In this document: positions 1-11,597 of the stretch, in pieces
Position numbering within the stretch: the first letter of the stretch is position 1
How the letters are laid out: every line of letters starts with the position of its first letter
Origin: Tachypleus tridentatus
Taxonomy: Eukaryota > Arthropoda > Merostomata > Xiphosura > Limulidae
Length of the DNA: 64,000 bases
Direction: 5' to 3'
Assembly: GCF_004210375.1 (NCBI RefSeq)
Contig: NC_134831.1
Location: forward strand, 44,984,035-45,048,034
Notes under the pieces: generated by a model
What the model was told of the DNA's origin: nothing
Databases searched by the model: none
What the model saw: the letters and a program-made list of their open reading frames with translations, nothing else
Translations under genes and position numbers: made by a program

Positions 1-480
1 TCTCTAAATATCTCTTAAAAATGAAGGCATACCTTTGATAATTCTCAGTAGTTAGAGTAGAGTCCATATCATTAAGTTTCAGAATCCAAAATGATTATTG
101 ACTTATATGTATGCTTCAGTTCGTTTTTCTAAATTATAAATTAATGAGTCAATGACTGGTAAGCATCGTGAACTTAAGACTACCTTGAGGAACGCTGTCA
201 CTGACAGCACCGTCAAAATAACTAATGTGGTAACTCATTTTTCTCGGAGGTGGGGGCTATTAATGTTATTAATGTTATTTCAACAACCGTTGGAACATTT
301 TGTTTTCTTTTTTATTCATATTCTTAAAATTACCTTCTCAGTTTCTGTGTATATGAAAATAATGACTGAACAACGAGGACAGCAACAGATAAGTTTAAAT
401 CATCTTCCTGCAGGATTTAATTTGTTTCATTAAAACCGGTAAGAATATCTTTCACTAATGTTATCAAGAAAACTATCACA
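1..480. other. No gene recognised
   Basis: AT-rich sequence. The longest open frame (152-433, plus) has no recognisable motif and no splice context, so I do not call it a gene. Confidence 0.5.
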
Positions 481-499
481 AACTTTTTCGTCTTCTTAT

Positions 500-965
500 T
501 GAAATTTTCAACATTACGTGTTATCTTGTTTGAATGTTATCACTGATCAAAGTATCACGTGTTGTGCCTTGTTTGACTAGTATCATCGATCAAAGAAAGC
601 ATAATATATTGCCTTTTGTTCCACTGGCACCATTGATCAAATAAAGCATTATGTAGTCTATCTTGCTTTACAACTATCGTTGATCATAGAAAGATCGTAT
701 TTCAATAGTATCACTAGTCAAAGAAAGTATAATGTATTATCTCTCGTTTGACTAGTATCATTGATCAAACAAAGCATCTTGTATTGTCTTTCTTGTTTGA
801 CTAGTATCGCTGATCAGAAAAAGCATCGTGTATTATTTCTTGTTTGACTAATATCACTGATTAAAGTAAACATCATATATTTTCTCTTGATTAAGTAGTA
901 TCACTGATATAAGAAATCATCTTGTATTGCCTCTCTTGTTTAATTGGTATCACTGATAAATGATT
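500..965. repeat. Degenerate tandem repeat, about 8 units of roughly 50-60 bp
   Basis: Successive blocks carry TTTGACTAGTATCA, then TGATCAAA, then AAGCAT and TGTATT in the same order, with variable spacing and point changes. The array abuts the decayed hAT element to its right. It is a decayed minisatellite with no coding signal. Confidence 0.75.
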
Positions 966-2500
966 TAAGAGTTATTTGAGTCCCATCATGAATATAATTC
1001 AAAGCTGTGATAGCATCGGCGCGTGCAAACCATTGTTTTCTAGATAGTAATTGTACAATTGTATGATCATGTCTGTTGAAGAAGACAATATTCACCAACG
1101 ATGAGTTGATGCAGAAAAAGTAAAACGTATAATAACACAAAATCAGAATATGAAACTTCTTATAAAATTCATACCTTTTTATTGTCTACAACAATATTTA
1201 AGGTGTGTTCAAGGCAGGAAACAAGAACTTTGATTCTTGTCTGCAAACCGAGTACCACCCAGCCAATTTTGAGGAAGATAATGAAATTATTTTCCTTTGA
1301 AAGTAGCTTAATATAACATCATCTAATTATTCTGTTCTTTGACGGTAACTTGGGATAAATTGCAGAAATATCGCAATTGGAACTTGATATTCATCATATT
1401 GAATTATAAAGGTTAATTGATTGAATACCATGTCGAAGTTGAGTCAACACTCACTAAATAGTACTTCGTGTTTCTTTTTTTACTTTCAAAATGATTTCAG
1501 ATGATACTTTATAACTCATGAGGCTGATAAATTCATCACAAATGTTGGCAGGAAGACATGAGGAATTTTCTTTACTAGCATTTTTATGATTTTCAATGTT
1601 GTCTTTGAGGAATAGATCAAACTCGCTCAGCAAATCTAATGCTCCTGAATAATAACCATTGTTCTGTGAACTAATGGCTTCATGACTTCTACGGAATGCC
1701 AAACATCTTGTTGCCAAAAATGTCAAAGCAACAGTGACGTTTTTTAGAACATTTTGCCAGTAAAGTTGCTCTTTGTTAAATCATTTAAATAACGCTTGGT
1801 CCATTTGGCCAAGTTTCTTTTGACGATTACAGTAAAATGAGCATACAATGTTCATGTTCAGGGCCATTTTATTGTTCAGAAATTCGATTTACAATCATCG
1901 AGTCTTTATAGAAAAAAGTTGAAATTGTACTATTAAGTAATTTGCACACAAAACAGTACGTCCCCAGTAGCACAGTGGCATGTCTGCAGACTTATACTGC
2001 TGGAAACTCGGTTTTGTTACCCGTTGTGGGCTGAGCATAGATGGCCCTTTGTGTAGCTTTGCGCTTAGACACAAAAACAACAATACAAAATAGTAGACTG
2101 AAACCAGTTGACAGAGTATATAATAACGATCCGCGGTGGAACGAAAATTTTCATTAGACAGTTCGCGTTTAAAAGCAGAATGCGACCAATACTTTTTCTG
2201 GAATTCATAAATGCATTTGGAATTCTGGAAATTAATAGTCATGATTCTGGCATAATGAAGGACCATCACTAACCCAAAACGAATGTAACTCATTAGTAAT
2301 AAAATGCCGCAATAAGGAGTCAGTTGATGAATTGGATTCAGTGGAAGCGCTTGCTGCAGTTGTCAACTGCATTGTTTCCAATATTACCTCGTGTTGATAG
2401 CGATTTGCACCTCCGGCAGATGATGAAGCAGCAACGTTCTCACCATTGTCATCTTTTTCTGAGAATAAAACTTGCTGACCTAGCAGATGCAAATGATGAT
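965..2500 (-). pseudogene. Decayed hAT-family transposase (DUF4371/ZMYM1-like)
   Basis: Minus-strand translation gives pieces of the zinc-finger-MYM type hAT transposase in the right order. Near 2290-2110 the block FKRELSNENFRS resembles the N-terminal TTF-type zinc-finger region. At 1726-1454 TFLATRCLAFRRSHEAIS and the following residues match the region before the catalytic core. At 1140-940 LSRKQWFARADA matches the family's L-S-D-T-R-W-x-A-R-x-D-A stretch. The pieces lie in different frames with stops between them, so it is a fossil. A SINE B copy sits inside it. It is a different lineage from the two hAT copies near 5 kb and 22 kb. The identification rests on remembered family patterns. 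Confidence 0.55.
1961..2093 (+). mobile_element. SINE B (tRNA-derived), inside the hAT remnant
   Basis: It starts CCCAGTAGCACAGTGGCATG (A-box-like), passes a weak B-box (GTTTTGTTACCCG) and ends in the tail GCTTTGCGCTTAGACA followed by A/C-rich repeats. The tail resembles that of SINE A. The 132-aa minus-strand frame over it is partly an antisense artefact. Confidence 0.75.
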
Positions 2501-2515
2501 AACGGGACTAATTGA

Positions 2516-2899
2516 ATAGTATTACGTACTTGAAAAAATGAAATTAATTTTGGTAATTTAGTGTTGCTGTTTTTCTTTTTCAGTACCACTTTAAATCAAG
2601 GTTGTTGATAGAACCGCTTATTCATTCTAAAAACATACTGGGGTAAATCACAAAAATTATTAATTTTATAAAATATAAAATTTAACGAAAAAAATAAATA
2701 TGGAACAAAATGCATATTACAAAAGAGTGCAAAAAATGGTGAATGTGCGAATGCTAACCAATATTAAATAAGTCAAATAAAAGAAACATATAAAAACAAT
2801 ACTGGATTTACGATGCGAAAATTCCTCAGGGTCACGAGTAGAAACTATGACTAACAAAGCAAAATATATTATAATGAGGATTAGCAATGGCTCAGTGTT
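2516..2899. other. AT-rich spacer
   Basis: No motif, gene or recognised repeat seen between the hAT remnant and the SINE at 2912. Confidence 0.4.
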
Positions 2900-2911
2900 T
2901 ACTGTAGACAT

Positions 2912-3196
2912 GGCCTGGCATGGCCAAGCGTGTTAAGGCGTGCGACTCGTAATCTGAGGGTCGCGGGTTCGCATCCCTGTCGCGCCAAACATGCTCGCCC
3001 TTTCAGCCGTGGGGGCATTATAATGTAACGGCCAATCCCACTATTAGTTTGTAAAAGAGTAGCCCAAGAGTCGGCGGTGGGTGGTGATGACTAGCTGCCT
3101 TTCCTCTAGTCTTTCACTGCTAAATTAGGGACGGCTAGCACAGATAGCCCTCGAGTAGCTTTGAGCGAAATTCAAAAACAAACAAACAAAAAACAA
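2912..3196 (+). mobile_element. SINE A, full length, with target-site duplication
   Basis: The head is tRNA-like: A-box TGGCCAAGCG, an anticodon-loop-like CTCGTAA (CGT, threonine) and B-box GGTTCGCATCC. A long conserved body follows and then the tail GAAATTCAAAAACAAAC. The 12-bp duplication TACTGTAGACAT flanks it at 2900-2911 and 3197-3208. The tRNA cloverleaf is degraded, so this is not a working tRNA gene. Confidence 0.92.
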
Positions 3197-3208
3197 TACT
3201 GTAGACAT

Positions 3209-4078
3209 AGGAGGCAGTGACGTAGGTAAAGGTAGGTCAGAGAAGGTACCTGATAAGCACAAGGGATTGATTTTTTTTTAGTTCAAGGGATTGATAAAGA
3301 CTTTTATAGAAAATGGTCATAACTTAACTGTGTCAGGGATACTGCGAAGAATTAATTGTAGAGGATACTAAGGCTGAGTTCTAGGTTTAAGTTAATACGT
3401 AAAAATGAGCAGATTGGGTGTTTGGACTTGTTGGATCAATTTAATAGAATAAGGAAACTTTTTGAAATGGGTGGTTTACATTTAAATATAGTAAAGACTG
3501 ATTCGTTTGCAAGAACTATTAACTATTAACCAAACATGCTCGTCCTTTCAGCCGTGGGGGCGTTATAATGTGACGGTCAATCCCACTATTCGTTGGTAAA
3601 ATAGTTGACGGTGGATGGTGATGACTAGCTGCCTTCCCTCTTGTCTTATACTGTCAAATTGGGGCGGCTAGCACAGATAGCCCTTGTGTAGTTTTGCACG
3701 AAATAAAAAAAAACAAATAAAGAAACTCAGCTACAACGAAAGTTTTAAACTATGATAAACAATGGTGATGGTCAGGATAAACTAGGTGCAAAAACACACG
3801 ATGTACAGAAAAGTTTTGAATAGGAAATTATTATAAAAGTATCTCTAACGATAGGCTTAATTGTTACTATTGTAAAGTTAGAAGTAAAAACAAATATATA
3901 ATAGATTGCTTTTAGGGCACTAGTTATGGAGAATTTTAATATAATGGGAATAACGGAAACACAGTTAAATGTAGATAATTTTGATGACATAAAATTATTT
4001 GAAATGAAAGGTTATAAGCTATTTAATAGGGATACAGTACCATAGAGAGGAGAAGGAATAACTTTATATGTAAAATGT
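3209..4078 (+). mobile_element. LINE fragment, endonuclease end (CR1/L2-like)
   Basis: Around 3895-4078 the plus strand reads IMGITETQLNVDNF and then KGYKLFNRDTVP and EGITLYV. This matches the apurinic endonuclease domain of non-LTR retrotransposons (I-x-G-I-T-E-T-W-L, G-Y-x-L-F-R-x-D, G-G-G-x-x-L-Y-V). Stops interrupt the frame. The left part (3209-3530) is a weaker upstream segment, a SINE A fragment interrupts it at 3531-3724, and the hAT element cuts it off at 4079. Confidence 0.6.
3531..3724 (+). mobile_element. SINE A, 5'-truncated
   Basis: It begins inside the body at CCAAACATGCTCGTCC and runs to the A-rich tail. The tRNA head is missing, and an internal piece around TAAAAGAGTAGCCCAAGAG is deleted. 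Confidence 0.85.
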
Positions 4079-6370
4079 GAGTTTTCACGTTTCTTCTGAA
4101 GAGCAAAAGCATTGATCATCTCTTCCATTTTGTTCTCCATCATAAAATTTGTTATTTCCCGTTTAATATTCAAAATAGTGACATGAGACAGTCTTTCTTG
4201 TCCAATAGTGAAACGTACGTACGTTTTGATTCGACGTAAATTAGAAAATGACCTTTGACGAGAACGGAATGTGGCTGGAACACTACTGAACATTAATGAC
4301 AACTTAGAATAATTCGAAAGGTGTTGAGATATGCCATTCTCATAAATCAATTTTGACAAATAGTAATTTTGTTTTTCTTGATCGAGAAGATCAACCACTA
4401 TCTTTTTTCTGGAGATAACTGATTCTTATTCATTCCATAAAAGTCATAAAGTAATGAGACATCATCTCTACCATCTTGTTTCTCTGGTTGCATTATGACA
4501 AAAGAGAGACCGCAAAGAATACTTTGATCATTTTCATCGAAACGATATTGAATGCAGATCTCTTGCATAAGAGGTTGGACTATCAAAATCTGCAGTAGCA
4601 GATGCAAATCCAGCTTCTAAGGCATGTTTTGTCGGTATTCGGCGGTGAGGAAAGATCAGTTTTTTTGAAACTGATATCATCTTCTTCCTTAATTATTTCT
4701 TTATGTCTTTCATCAAATTTGTGGGTTCGTCCCATACCTTATTTACGTTTGTCTCTAGTGATTTAAGGTTATTGACTGTCGCATCAGCAGATTTTATCGC
4801 CAAAAAGAGATCCATTTTTTCTGATTGAAGGTAAAATGACAAAGATGAAGTTTTATTTAAAGTTTTTTCCATGACTATTTGAGTGAAGACGAATTCTAAC
4901 TCACAGATTGAAACCAAAAGGTCTTTATCCATGGCGGAAGTGCTGGGATTGTTTAAAACAATTTTAAGAAGAGTGAGAATTGTAGCTTCAATCCTGTTCT
5001 TCAAGCGGGTCTCACTCTGAGACGGAAGTGCAATGAGTTTCTCGCCACGATGTTTTTGAATTTTCTGAACAACTTGGTGACGCTTGGAACTTCCCTTCAC
5101 AAAAGAATAAATTGATTGTATTGTCCCTAGAGTGTTTCTCAGTGATTGAGTTTTATTCAGGGTTTTTTTGAACGGCAAGGTTAAGCAAGTGTCCAAAACA
5201 ATGGACATAACTTGATTTTGGAGCCACAGTTTTGTTTAGACTTTGAAGCCCAGCATGCTCATCTTTCATGTTACCGGTGCCATCGTATCCTTGGCCAACT
5301 ATCAAAGAAAGATTGAGACACCGTTGCACTAACGTTTCTGTAAGCAATTCCAAAAGGGCTTGGGCTTTCATTGATTTCAACACGAAGAAGCCTAAAATAT
5401 TTTCTTTAATGACAACTTCTGAAATGTAGCAAGGCAGAAAGTTGCTCGTTGCGACTGACATCCATGGTTTCATCTGTGATGACAGAATAAAAACTACAAG
5501 ATTTTAATCTATCGGTTATTAATTTTTCTCACGTTCATCGCAACCAGATTAAAACTTCATTTTGAATATCTCAACTCAACCATTGTTTATGTCAGCCAAC
5601 TGAAACGATAAACTTTTCCTTAAACTATGGAAGATCCCTACTTTGCAGGTGCAAAAGTTCAAGAAAATTCACTCTATTTACATCAGAAGAATCACATAAA
5701 TTAAGACAATCTTCATGGTCACCCCTAATGGCAATGTTTTGCTTAGAAAGAAAAACGCGCATTTCTATCACTTTTAAAAGATAATGTCTACTCATTTGTA
5801 CTTCATTTTCTCTTTGTTTTTTGGCTTAAACTTGTACAGAACTCTGAAGAATTTCTGTTGTTTTTGAACGGATCCATGCAAATTCAAAACCATTAACTTT
5901 TTCTGCCGATTGATCTATCCAAATAGTTCCATTTTTATCTTTTTCTGAATCATTACTGGATGAATTAGAATTTACTATAAGAGATTTCACCTCTTTCGAA
6001 AGAGTTTCTTCCTGAAAATCATGTGCCTCTTTTGAAACTGTGCTTTCGACTTTTGTCAAAACTGGGTCAGTCAAAATGATTTCTTGAGAGTTTGAATCAG
6101 TTTCTACTTCAACTAACTGTTTATTAGTTTTGATTTACATCGTGAGAGAGATGATGCAGATGGAGAAGGACAAAAACTTTGATATCTTCTTTTGCGATTC
6201 TGGTATGATTTCAGAAAACCTTGTACTTCTACCGGTCTTCAAAAGATCACTGTGGCAGCATTGAATATGCCTGTTTTTATACTCAATGTTCATGACATTT
6301 TCACATTCTAAGCATTTGACTTTGTGACGATCACTTGCATGTCTTTTTCTCAGTACCTTTGTACTTATTA
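4079..6370 (-). pseudogene. hAT transposon copy 1 (DUF4371/ZMYM1-like transposase), decayed
   Basis: Reading down the minus strand: an N-terminal segment near 6316-5826; the catalytic-core entry TDETMDVSRNEQLSA near 5490-5440; GQGYDGTGNM and HCFGHLLNLAVQ (5310-5165), the hAT core's G-x-x-x-D-x-x-x-x-M and H-C-x-x-H motifs; a helical stretch at 5208-4693; and the C-terminal dimerisation block SFSNLRRIKTYVRFTIGQ (about 4250-4190). Two apparent frameshifts split the protein: one after the TDETMDVSRNEQLS block, one in the A-run after LNLAVQ. Compared with copy 2 (20926-22995) it lacks a stretch of about 250 bp encoding the TTF-type zinc finger. Exact termini are not resolved; the left edge interrupts a LINE. 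Confidence 0.75.
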
Positions 6371-7165
6371 CGAAAAAGACCTAGAACAGAAAAAGGTAAA
6401 AATGATTATTCCAAAAATGGGGAAAAAAATCAGTGAAATGAAAATCACTAGTATGATCTTAAAAAATATATTTTATATATTCATTATTTGACCTCCCATT
6501 CCCTGGTCAGGCTAAAATACCCCAACAAATGGCGTAAATTACACAAAAACAATGGCCAAAAATTATAGTTTTAAACCTTACTAAATTATTCACAAAATAT
6601 AAATACATTTTAGATCAAAATAAACATTTAATAATATAATTACGAAAAATATTTTTTATTATATAATTAAAATACAAAATTAAAAACAAAATGTTTTTGT
6701 TCTAAAAAAAACTTTGTCACCAGATAAATAGTTATTATAAAAACAGAAAATTTTATTCTGTTTATATATTTATTTTATAAATACTGATTAGAAAAACAGA
6801 AAAAATTATAGATATTCACTATTGAACCATAACGAGACGTAAAAGAAAAAAAAATGATGCAAAATTACATTGGTTATTACAACATCTCGCTTAATTCACT
6901 GTTCAGGTGTTTACTGATATGCTCGCCCTCCGACGGTAAGGAAATGAGTGAAGAAAAAACAAAAGTCAAATCTTAATCTCTCTATTCTTACGGTGATTTT
7001 TCTGTCTTTCTATCCAATCCATATTTCTTCCCTCTTCCTTCCATATTTTCTTTCCTTATTTTTTGGGTTTTCTCCGAATGGGGGGTCAAATGATCCTCCT
7101 GGCTTTTGTTTGTGAAGTTTCATAAAAAATGCTTTGCAAAATCAGTTAACAAAGTTTTGAATTTT
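6371..7165. other. AT-rich, no gene recognised
   Basis: 6371-6880 is very A/T-rich with A-runs, and 6880-7100 is ordinary sequence with a pyrimidine-rich stretch. No coding motif on either strand. Confidence 0.45.
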
Positions 7166-7905
7166 ATTGGATTGTCAACAAGGTTTCTATAAAGGAAAGT
7201 CTTGCCTTACAAATCTTTTGAGATTCTTTGTAAAGGTTATTGCTTAGAAGATTTTATGTTGTTTCTACAGAAATACGAGTCAAAACAGGTTATGATTTCA
7301 TTGTATATGTCACTGGTTAGGCCACGTTTGGAGTACTGTGTTCAGTCTTGGGCTCCTTTCGTTAGGAAGGACACTGAAATGCTGGAAAGGGCCCTGACGA
7401 TAGTGCCGAAGATGGAGTGGTTGTCGTACGAGTAGAGGTTAAGATCTCTAAAATTGTTTTCTCTTGAAGAATAACGAGTTAGAGAGGATCTGATTGAGGT
7501 GTTTAAGATTATTAAGGGAATTAACAATGTTAAAGAATCATCATTTTTTCATACTGAATGGTGAAAATGGTAGGATTACGGGACTCAAATTTAAATTTTG
7601 CAGGGTAAGAGTCATTTTCAAGAAGTCAGTTTTATTTTTATAACAGGGTGGTTGGCCTTTGGTAAAGGTTGCTTTTGAAGGCAATAAATATATGTAAGTT
7701 TAGGAGAAAACTTGATAACTATATGAATGATAAAGGTTGCCTTTGTTGTTTTTTATTTAGTAGTTTTAGTTTAGAGGATGAGACAGCCCATGTTGGTCCC
7801 ATGTTGTTTCTAACATTATGCTACGTTAATAAAACATTTCAATATTCTTACACTAAGGTTTCATACAGCTGTCAGTGTTATTATTTTGAATCAAAGGATA
7901 TTTAA
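7166..7905 (+). mobile_element. LINE fragment, 3' part of reverse transcriptase ORF (CR1/L2-like)
   Basis: It starts with a degraded G-F-x-K-G-x-S-C-L-T-N-L-L motif (about 7180-7220). It then jumps by internal deletion to LVRPRLEYCVQSWAPFVRKD (7310-7370) and the C-terminal block E-x-L-I-E-V-F-K-I-I-K-G-I-N (7485-7530), the typical end of the CR1/L2/Jockey ORF2. In-frame stops after LSYE and after LEE show it is dead. The part after 7600 is the likely 3' tail region. Confidence 0.75.
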
Positions 7906-8039
7906 GCTGCTTTTTCAGTTTATTTTATATCCACACATGAGCAATATTTTTGCACAATAACATGTAAATATCATTTAATTCATACTGGTGAAAAAAATTG
8001 CACATTTATAAATTGAAATCAGTTCTTATTTATTTGTTT

Positions 8040-8100
8040 TAATTTAGAGTAAAGCCACATTGGGGATTGAGCTATCTGCTGTGTCCACCATCAGGAACAA
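8040..8100 (-). mobile_element. SINE tail fragment
   Basis: Reverse-complement matches the shared tail AGCAGATAGCTC / ATGTGGCTTTACTC of the SINE C type seen at 42395-42505. Confidence 0.45.
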
Positions 8101-8500
8101 ACCTTCATTTTAACATTGTAAGTCCATAGACTTACCTGTGTTCTACCGTGAGACTTTTGTTTTAACGCAAAACCACGCAATACGCCGTGTTCTGTTCACT
8201 GGAGGAAGTGGATTTTAGCACTGATGTCAGTAAACTTAACACTAAGCTCACTGGGAACCTCTGTTTTTCATAACAGTATAGAATCAAAGTAAGTGGTATT
8301 TAATATCTATAGGCCAGCATCAAAGTTTTATTCGTGATATCAGGAACAACATATATGCTCAAGAAATATTGATAAAAATTATGAAAATCCTCTAACCAAA
8401 GCGCTTTCTTCTTCAGGGGCAAGCTAAGAATAGTGGTGTAATCCGATGAGTGATATGGAAAGGGAGTTGAGTGACGTCATCTGGTCTTCCAGGAATGTTT

Positions 8501-8766
8501 GTTTGAACTTCACGCAAAGTTACACGAGGGCTATCTGCGTTAGTCTTTCCTAATTTAGCAGTGTAAGAGTAAAGGGAATGTAACTAGTCATCACCGCTCA
8601 CTGCCAATTCTCGGGCTACTCTTTTACCAATGAATATCGCCATTGACCGTAACATAATAACGCCTCCAAGGCTGAAAGGGCGAGCATATTTTGCGCGAAG
8701 ACGATTCGGACCTGCGACCCTCAGATTACAAGTCGAGTGCCTTAACCATTTGCCTGTGCCGGGCCC
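8501..8766 (-). mobile_element. SINE A, full length, minus strand
   Basis: The reverse complement runs from GGGCCCGGCACAGGCAAATG through the body to the tail at 8501. Flanking repeats AGGAATGTTT (8491-8500) and AGGAAATGTTT (8767-8777) look like a slightly diverged target-site duplication. Confidence 0.88.
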
Positions 8767-8777
8767 AGGAAATGTTT

Positions 8778-9229
8778 GATATATTTTTCCATGTACTTTG
8801 GTAAGCGCGTTTCATTTCCAGTACCGTGTGGCTGGCGACGATAGTTGTTACGTAAAATAAACAACAACAAAACGTGTTAGGGATATTTTGCGTTAGAAAC
8901 GGTTTAAAAATAAATAAATAAAACTATACTTCAGTGTTCAAGTAAAAATAGGTGAAACCTGGAGATGATTGCAAAAAAGATGATAAACTAATTAATTTAT
9001 ACAAACAGGTATGGAAAATTATCTTAAATAAATGGTAAGTTTAGACAAATTAGGGTTTGCGCTACATGAAAGAAATAAACAAAGAACAGAAATTATTTTT
9101 CTGACAAAGATGACACTAATGATTGGAAATCACTGATGTCACAATCTAGATTGATTCGAAAAGATCGAACAGTATTAAGATTATCGATCCAATAAGATTT
9201 TTTTTCTCTTTATAACCTTTAGTTTCGAA
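8778..9229. other. Spacer, no gene recognised
   Basis: Nothing recognised; A-rich plus strand, possibly old repeat. Confidence 0.35.
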
Positions 9230-10650
9230 TACCGTTTCCATGTCGATGAGAGTGCCATTGCTAATGGAAAGATTGGGCTAGTTAAAGTGTTGGGCAACAG
9301 AGAGATCCTTTCACGTGTTAATAGAAGATTTGTGGTTCTTGGAACGTTCTCTGAAAGTTCCTTGTGTATGTCTACATATTGGTGATTGCACTTTTTACAC
9401 TATCTAATGTAAATGGTATTTTTTGTTTCACAAGTAATTTCTTTGAACCTTTTAAAGTTTCTATGGTTGTGCTTGTCAGAGAATGAGTCAGTAGTTTAAT
9501 GAATGTGCAGGATTGACAATGAGCATTATTGCATGGTTGAGAACCATCTTTTTCAGAAGTAGACAAGGAGAACTTCAAGAAATATCTGTTTAAAGCTATC
9601 GTTAGGGAAAATGAGAATGTTTGGTTTTTTTCAGAATTTGTGAGACGTTCCTCAGTTTAAAGTGATAGATAATACAAGATAATTACTCTTGTTAGAGTAA
9701 TTCTGTTTGAAAGTTTATTATTACTCTGTTTTAGGATATTTTTTCCGCTGACTGTTGTTAACCTTTTCGATCTGTCGGCCGATTTCTTTATCTGTATATC
9801 TCTTATTTTCTAGCATGGTTTGCTTTAAATCTTTGATGTGTTTTCTGTAGTATGTTTCACCTGAGCATATTTTCCTTATTCTGAGAGCCTGACTGTAGGT
9901 AATGTTCCATTTAGTGTGAGCGAGGTGACTGTTTTCATAGTGAAGATATTGTAGTTTTGTACAAGTAGATGTGTACAATTCCATCCTTTAAAAAGACAGT
10001 GACATCAAAAACGTTAATCTGAGTAGGTGAATAATCAAAGGTAATCTTGATTGTTTTGTGAAAGGAATTTGAATATGAAATAATTTCTTTAAGTGGTTCA
10101 AGACCGACCGTCCAAATAAAATGTATGCTGTCTATGTAACATTTCCATGTATGGTGTTTTACAGGATTTAGTTCTAAAAGCTGGCTTTCAGTATGATCTA
10201 TCAGATATAAAAATGTTGGCATAACTGGGAGCCATTTTAGTACTGTTAACCTCCTTATTAAATTCGAAGTTGTTCAAAGTTAAAACCAAGCTGGCAAGAT
10301 CAGTTATTGTTTGAGATTCTGATTTGTGAAATATGTTTAATGTGGACTTTAGAGTTTCTAGTCCTTCATCATGTGGAATATTGGTGTAAAGAAAAAGATC
10401 CATTATGCAAAGAAGACTTTTGGATGTCAACTGTTCAGTAATATTAATATCTTCTATGGTGTTAAGAAAGTGGGTAGTGTCATTTATGTCAGAGGGAAGG
10501 GTACAGGGAATACCTTTTATGCGTTCCTCAGTATGTTAGAAACTAAGGATCGCCCAGGATAGTTTGGTTTGTATTTTTTGTAAGAGATAAGATCTATCAG
10601 CAAAAAGCTTTCCAAAGTATTAAATACTGAAATATTCCTATGTTTTGGCC

Positions 10651-10771
10651 CCCCCAGTGGCTCAGCGGTATGTCTGCGGACTTACAACGCTAAAAACCGG
10701 GTTTCGATACCCGTGATGAGCAGAGCACAGATAGCCCATTATGTAGTTTTGTGTTTAATTCAAAACAACAT
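10651..10771 (+). mobile_element. SINE B, nested in the Penelope-like element
   Basis: CCCAGTGGCTCAGCGGTATG opens it, GGGTTTCGATACCCG is a good B-box, and AGCACAGATAGCCCATTATG leads into the tail. Penelope-like coding resumes on both sides, so the SINE is the younger insertion. Confidence 0.88.
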
Positions 10772-11174
10772 CCTTTGTTTTGAAGAAAATTCTTTAAGTT
10801 TGTCAGTTATGGTCTTAATAAACTGAGTTGTAGGTTTATGAGAGTTTTTATAATCATTCAGCTCCCGTGATGTAGACTTATTTGTTAAGAATAACAATAG
10901 TCCCACCCTTATTTTCTGAGCTTGTTTCAATATTATTGTTCGATTTAAGATTGCTTGAAGCAGTTATTTCATTTTGGTTAATATTATTAGGGCATTGCTT
11001 GGAAGATTTTAAGGTTTATATCGTCATTTTCTACTGCTTTAATATAACCCTATATGTGGTTCCCTGTCTCGTAGAGGGGTGCATAAACACTTTTCTGTAA
11101 AGTCCACTGTATGATGATTTACAATAGGATGGAATGTTTTGTGTAAACATTCGCAAAGTCTTATTTTTCTAGAA

Positions 11175-11317
11175 CAGTGATTCCCAACCTTTTTTATGCC
11201 ACGCACCTCTAAAAATTTTAATATGTTCTCGAATCCCTACAGTAATTATTTATTTAAGAATAAATGTGAAGTTGGCCAAAACAAATGTTATCTCGCACCC
11301 TTGGTTGGGAACCACTG
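11175..11317. mobile_element. hAT-type MITE with terminal inverted repeats and 8-bp duplication
   Basis: The ends are CAGTGATTCCCAACC and GGTTGGGAACCACTG, inverted with one mismatch. Flanks are TTCTAGAA (11167-11174) and TTCTAGAG (11318-11325), the 8-bp target duplication expected of hAT transposons. At 143 bp it cannot encode a transposase. Confidence 0.88.
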
Positions 11318-11339
11318 TTCTAGAGAATTAATGAAGGTG

Positions 11340-11597
11340 TCAGAAAGTTTGGTTTTTGAATTTCGCGCAAAGCTACACAAGGGCTATCTGCCTAGCCGTT
11401 CCTAATTTAGCAGTGTAAGACTAGAGGGAAGACAGTCACCACCACCCACCGCTAACTCTTGGGGTACTCTTTTACCAATAACAGATTGATAGTAATGTTA
11501 TATACGCCCCCACGGATGAAAGAGCGAACATGTTTCGTGTGACGGGGATTCGAATCCGCGACCCTCAGATTACGAGTCGAACGCCCTAACCACCAGT
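11340..11597 (-). mobile_element. SINE A, minus strand, nested in the Penelope-like element
   Basis: Starts with GAATTTCGCGCAAAGCTACA (tail) and ends with the tRNA-like head (GATTACGAGTCGAACGCCCT). The Penelope-like frame continues to its right. Confidence 0.88.

Noticed and set aside
1895-2293. 132-codon minus-strand frame as a gene
   Set aside because: Left part is antisense SINE B; the right part is hAT transposase debris.
2232-2492. 86-codon Ser/Ala-rich minus-strand frame as a cellular protein
   Set aside because: No splice sites or known motif, and it overlaps the N-terminal part of the hAT relic in another frame.
2940-2995. tRNA-Thr gene
   Set aside because: A- and B-boxes are present, but the cloverleaf stems do not pair and the same head occurs in many copies with a long tail: it is the SINE A head. 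The same reasoning applies to the other SINE heads.
4693-5473. Host zinc-finger MYM-type gene
   Set aside because: A second near-identical copy with the same frame breaks lies at 21.7-22.1 kb and both sit inside LINEs; this is transposon.
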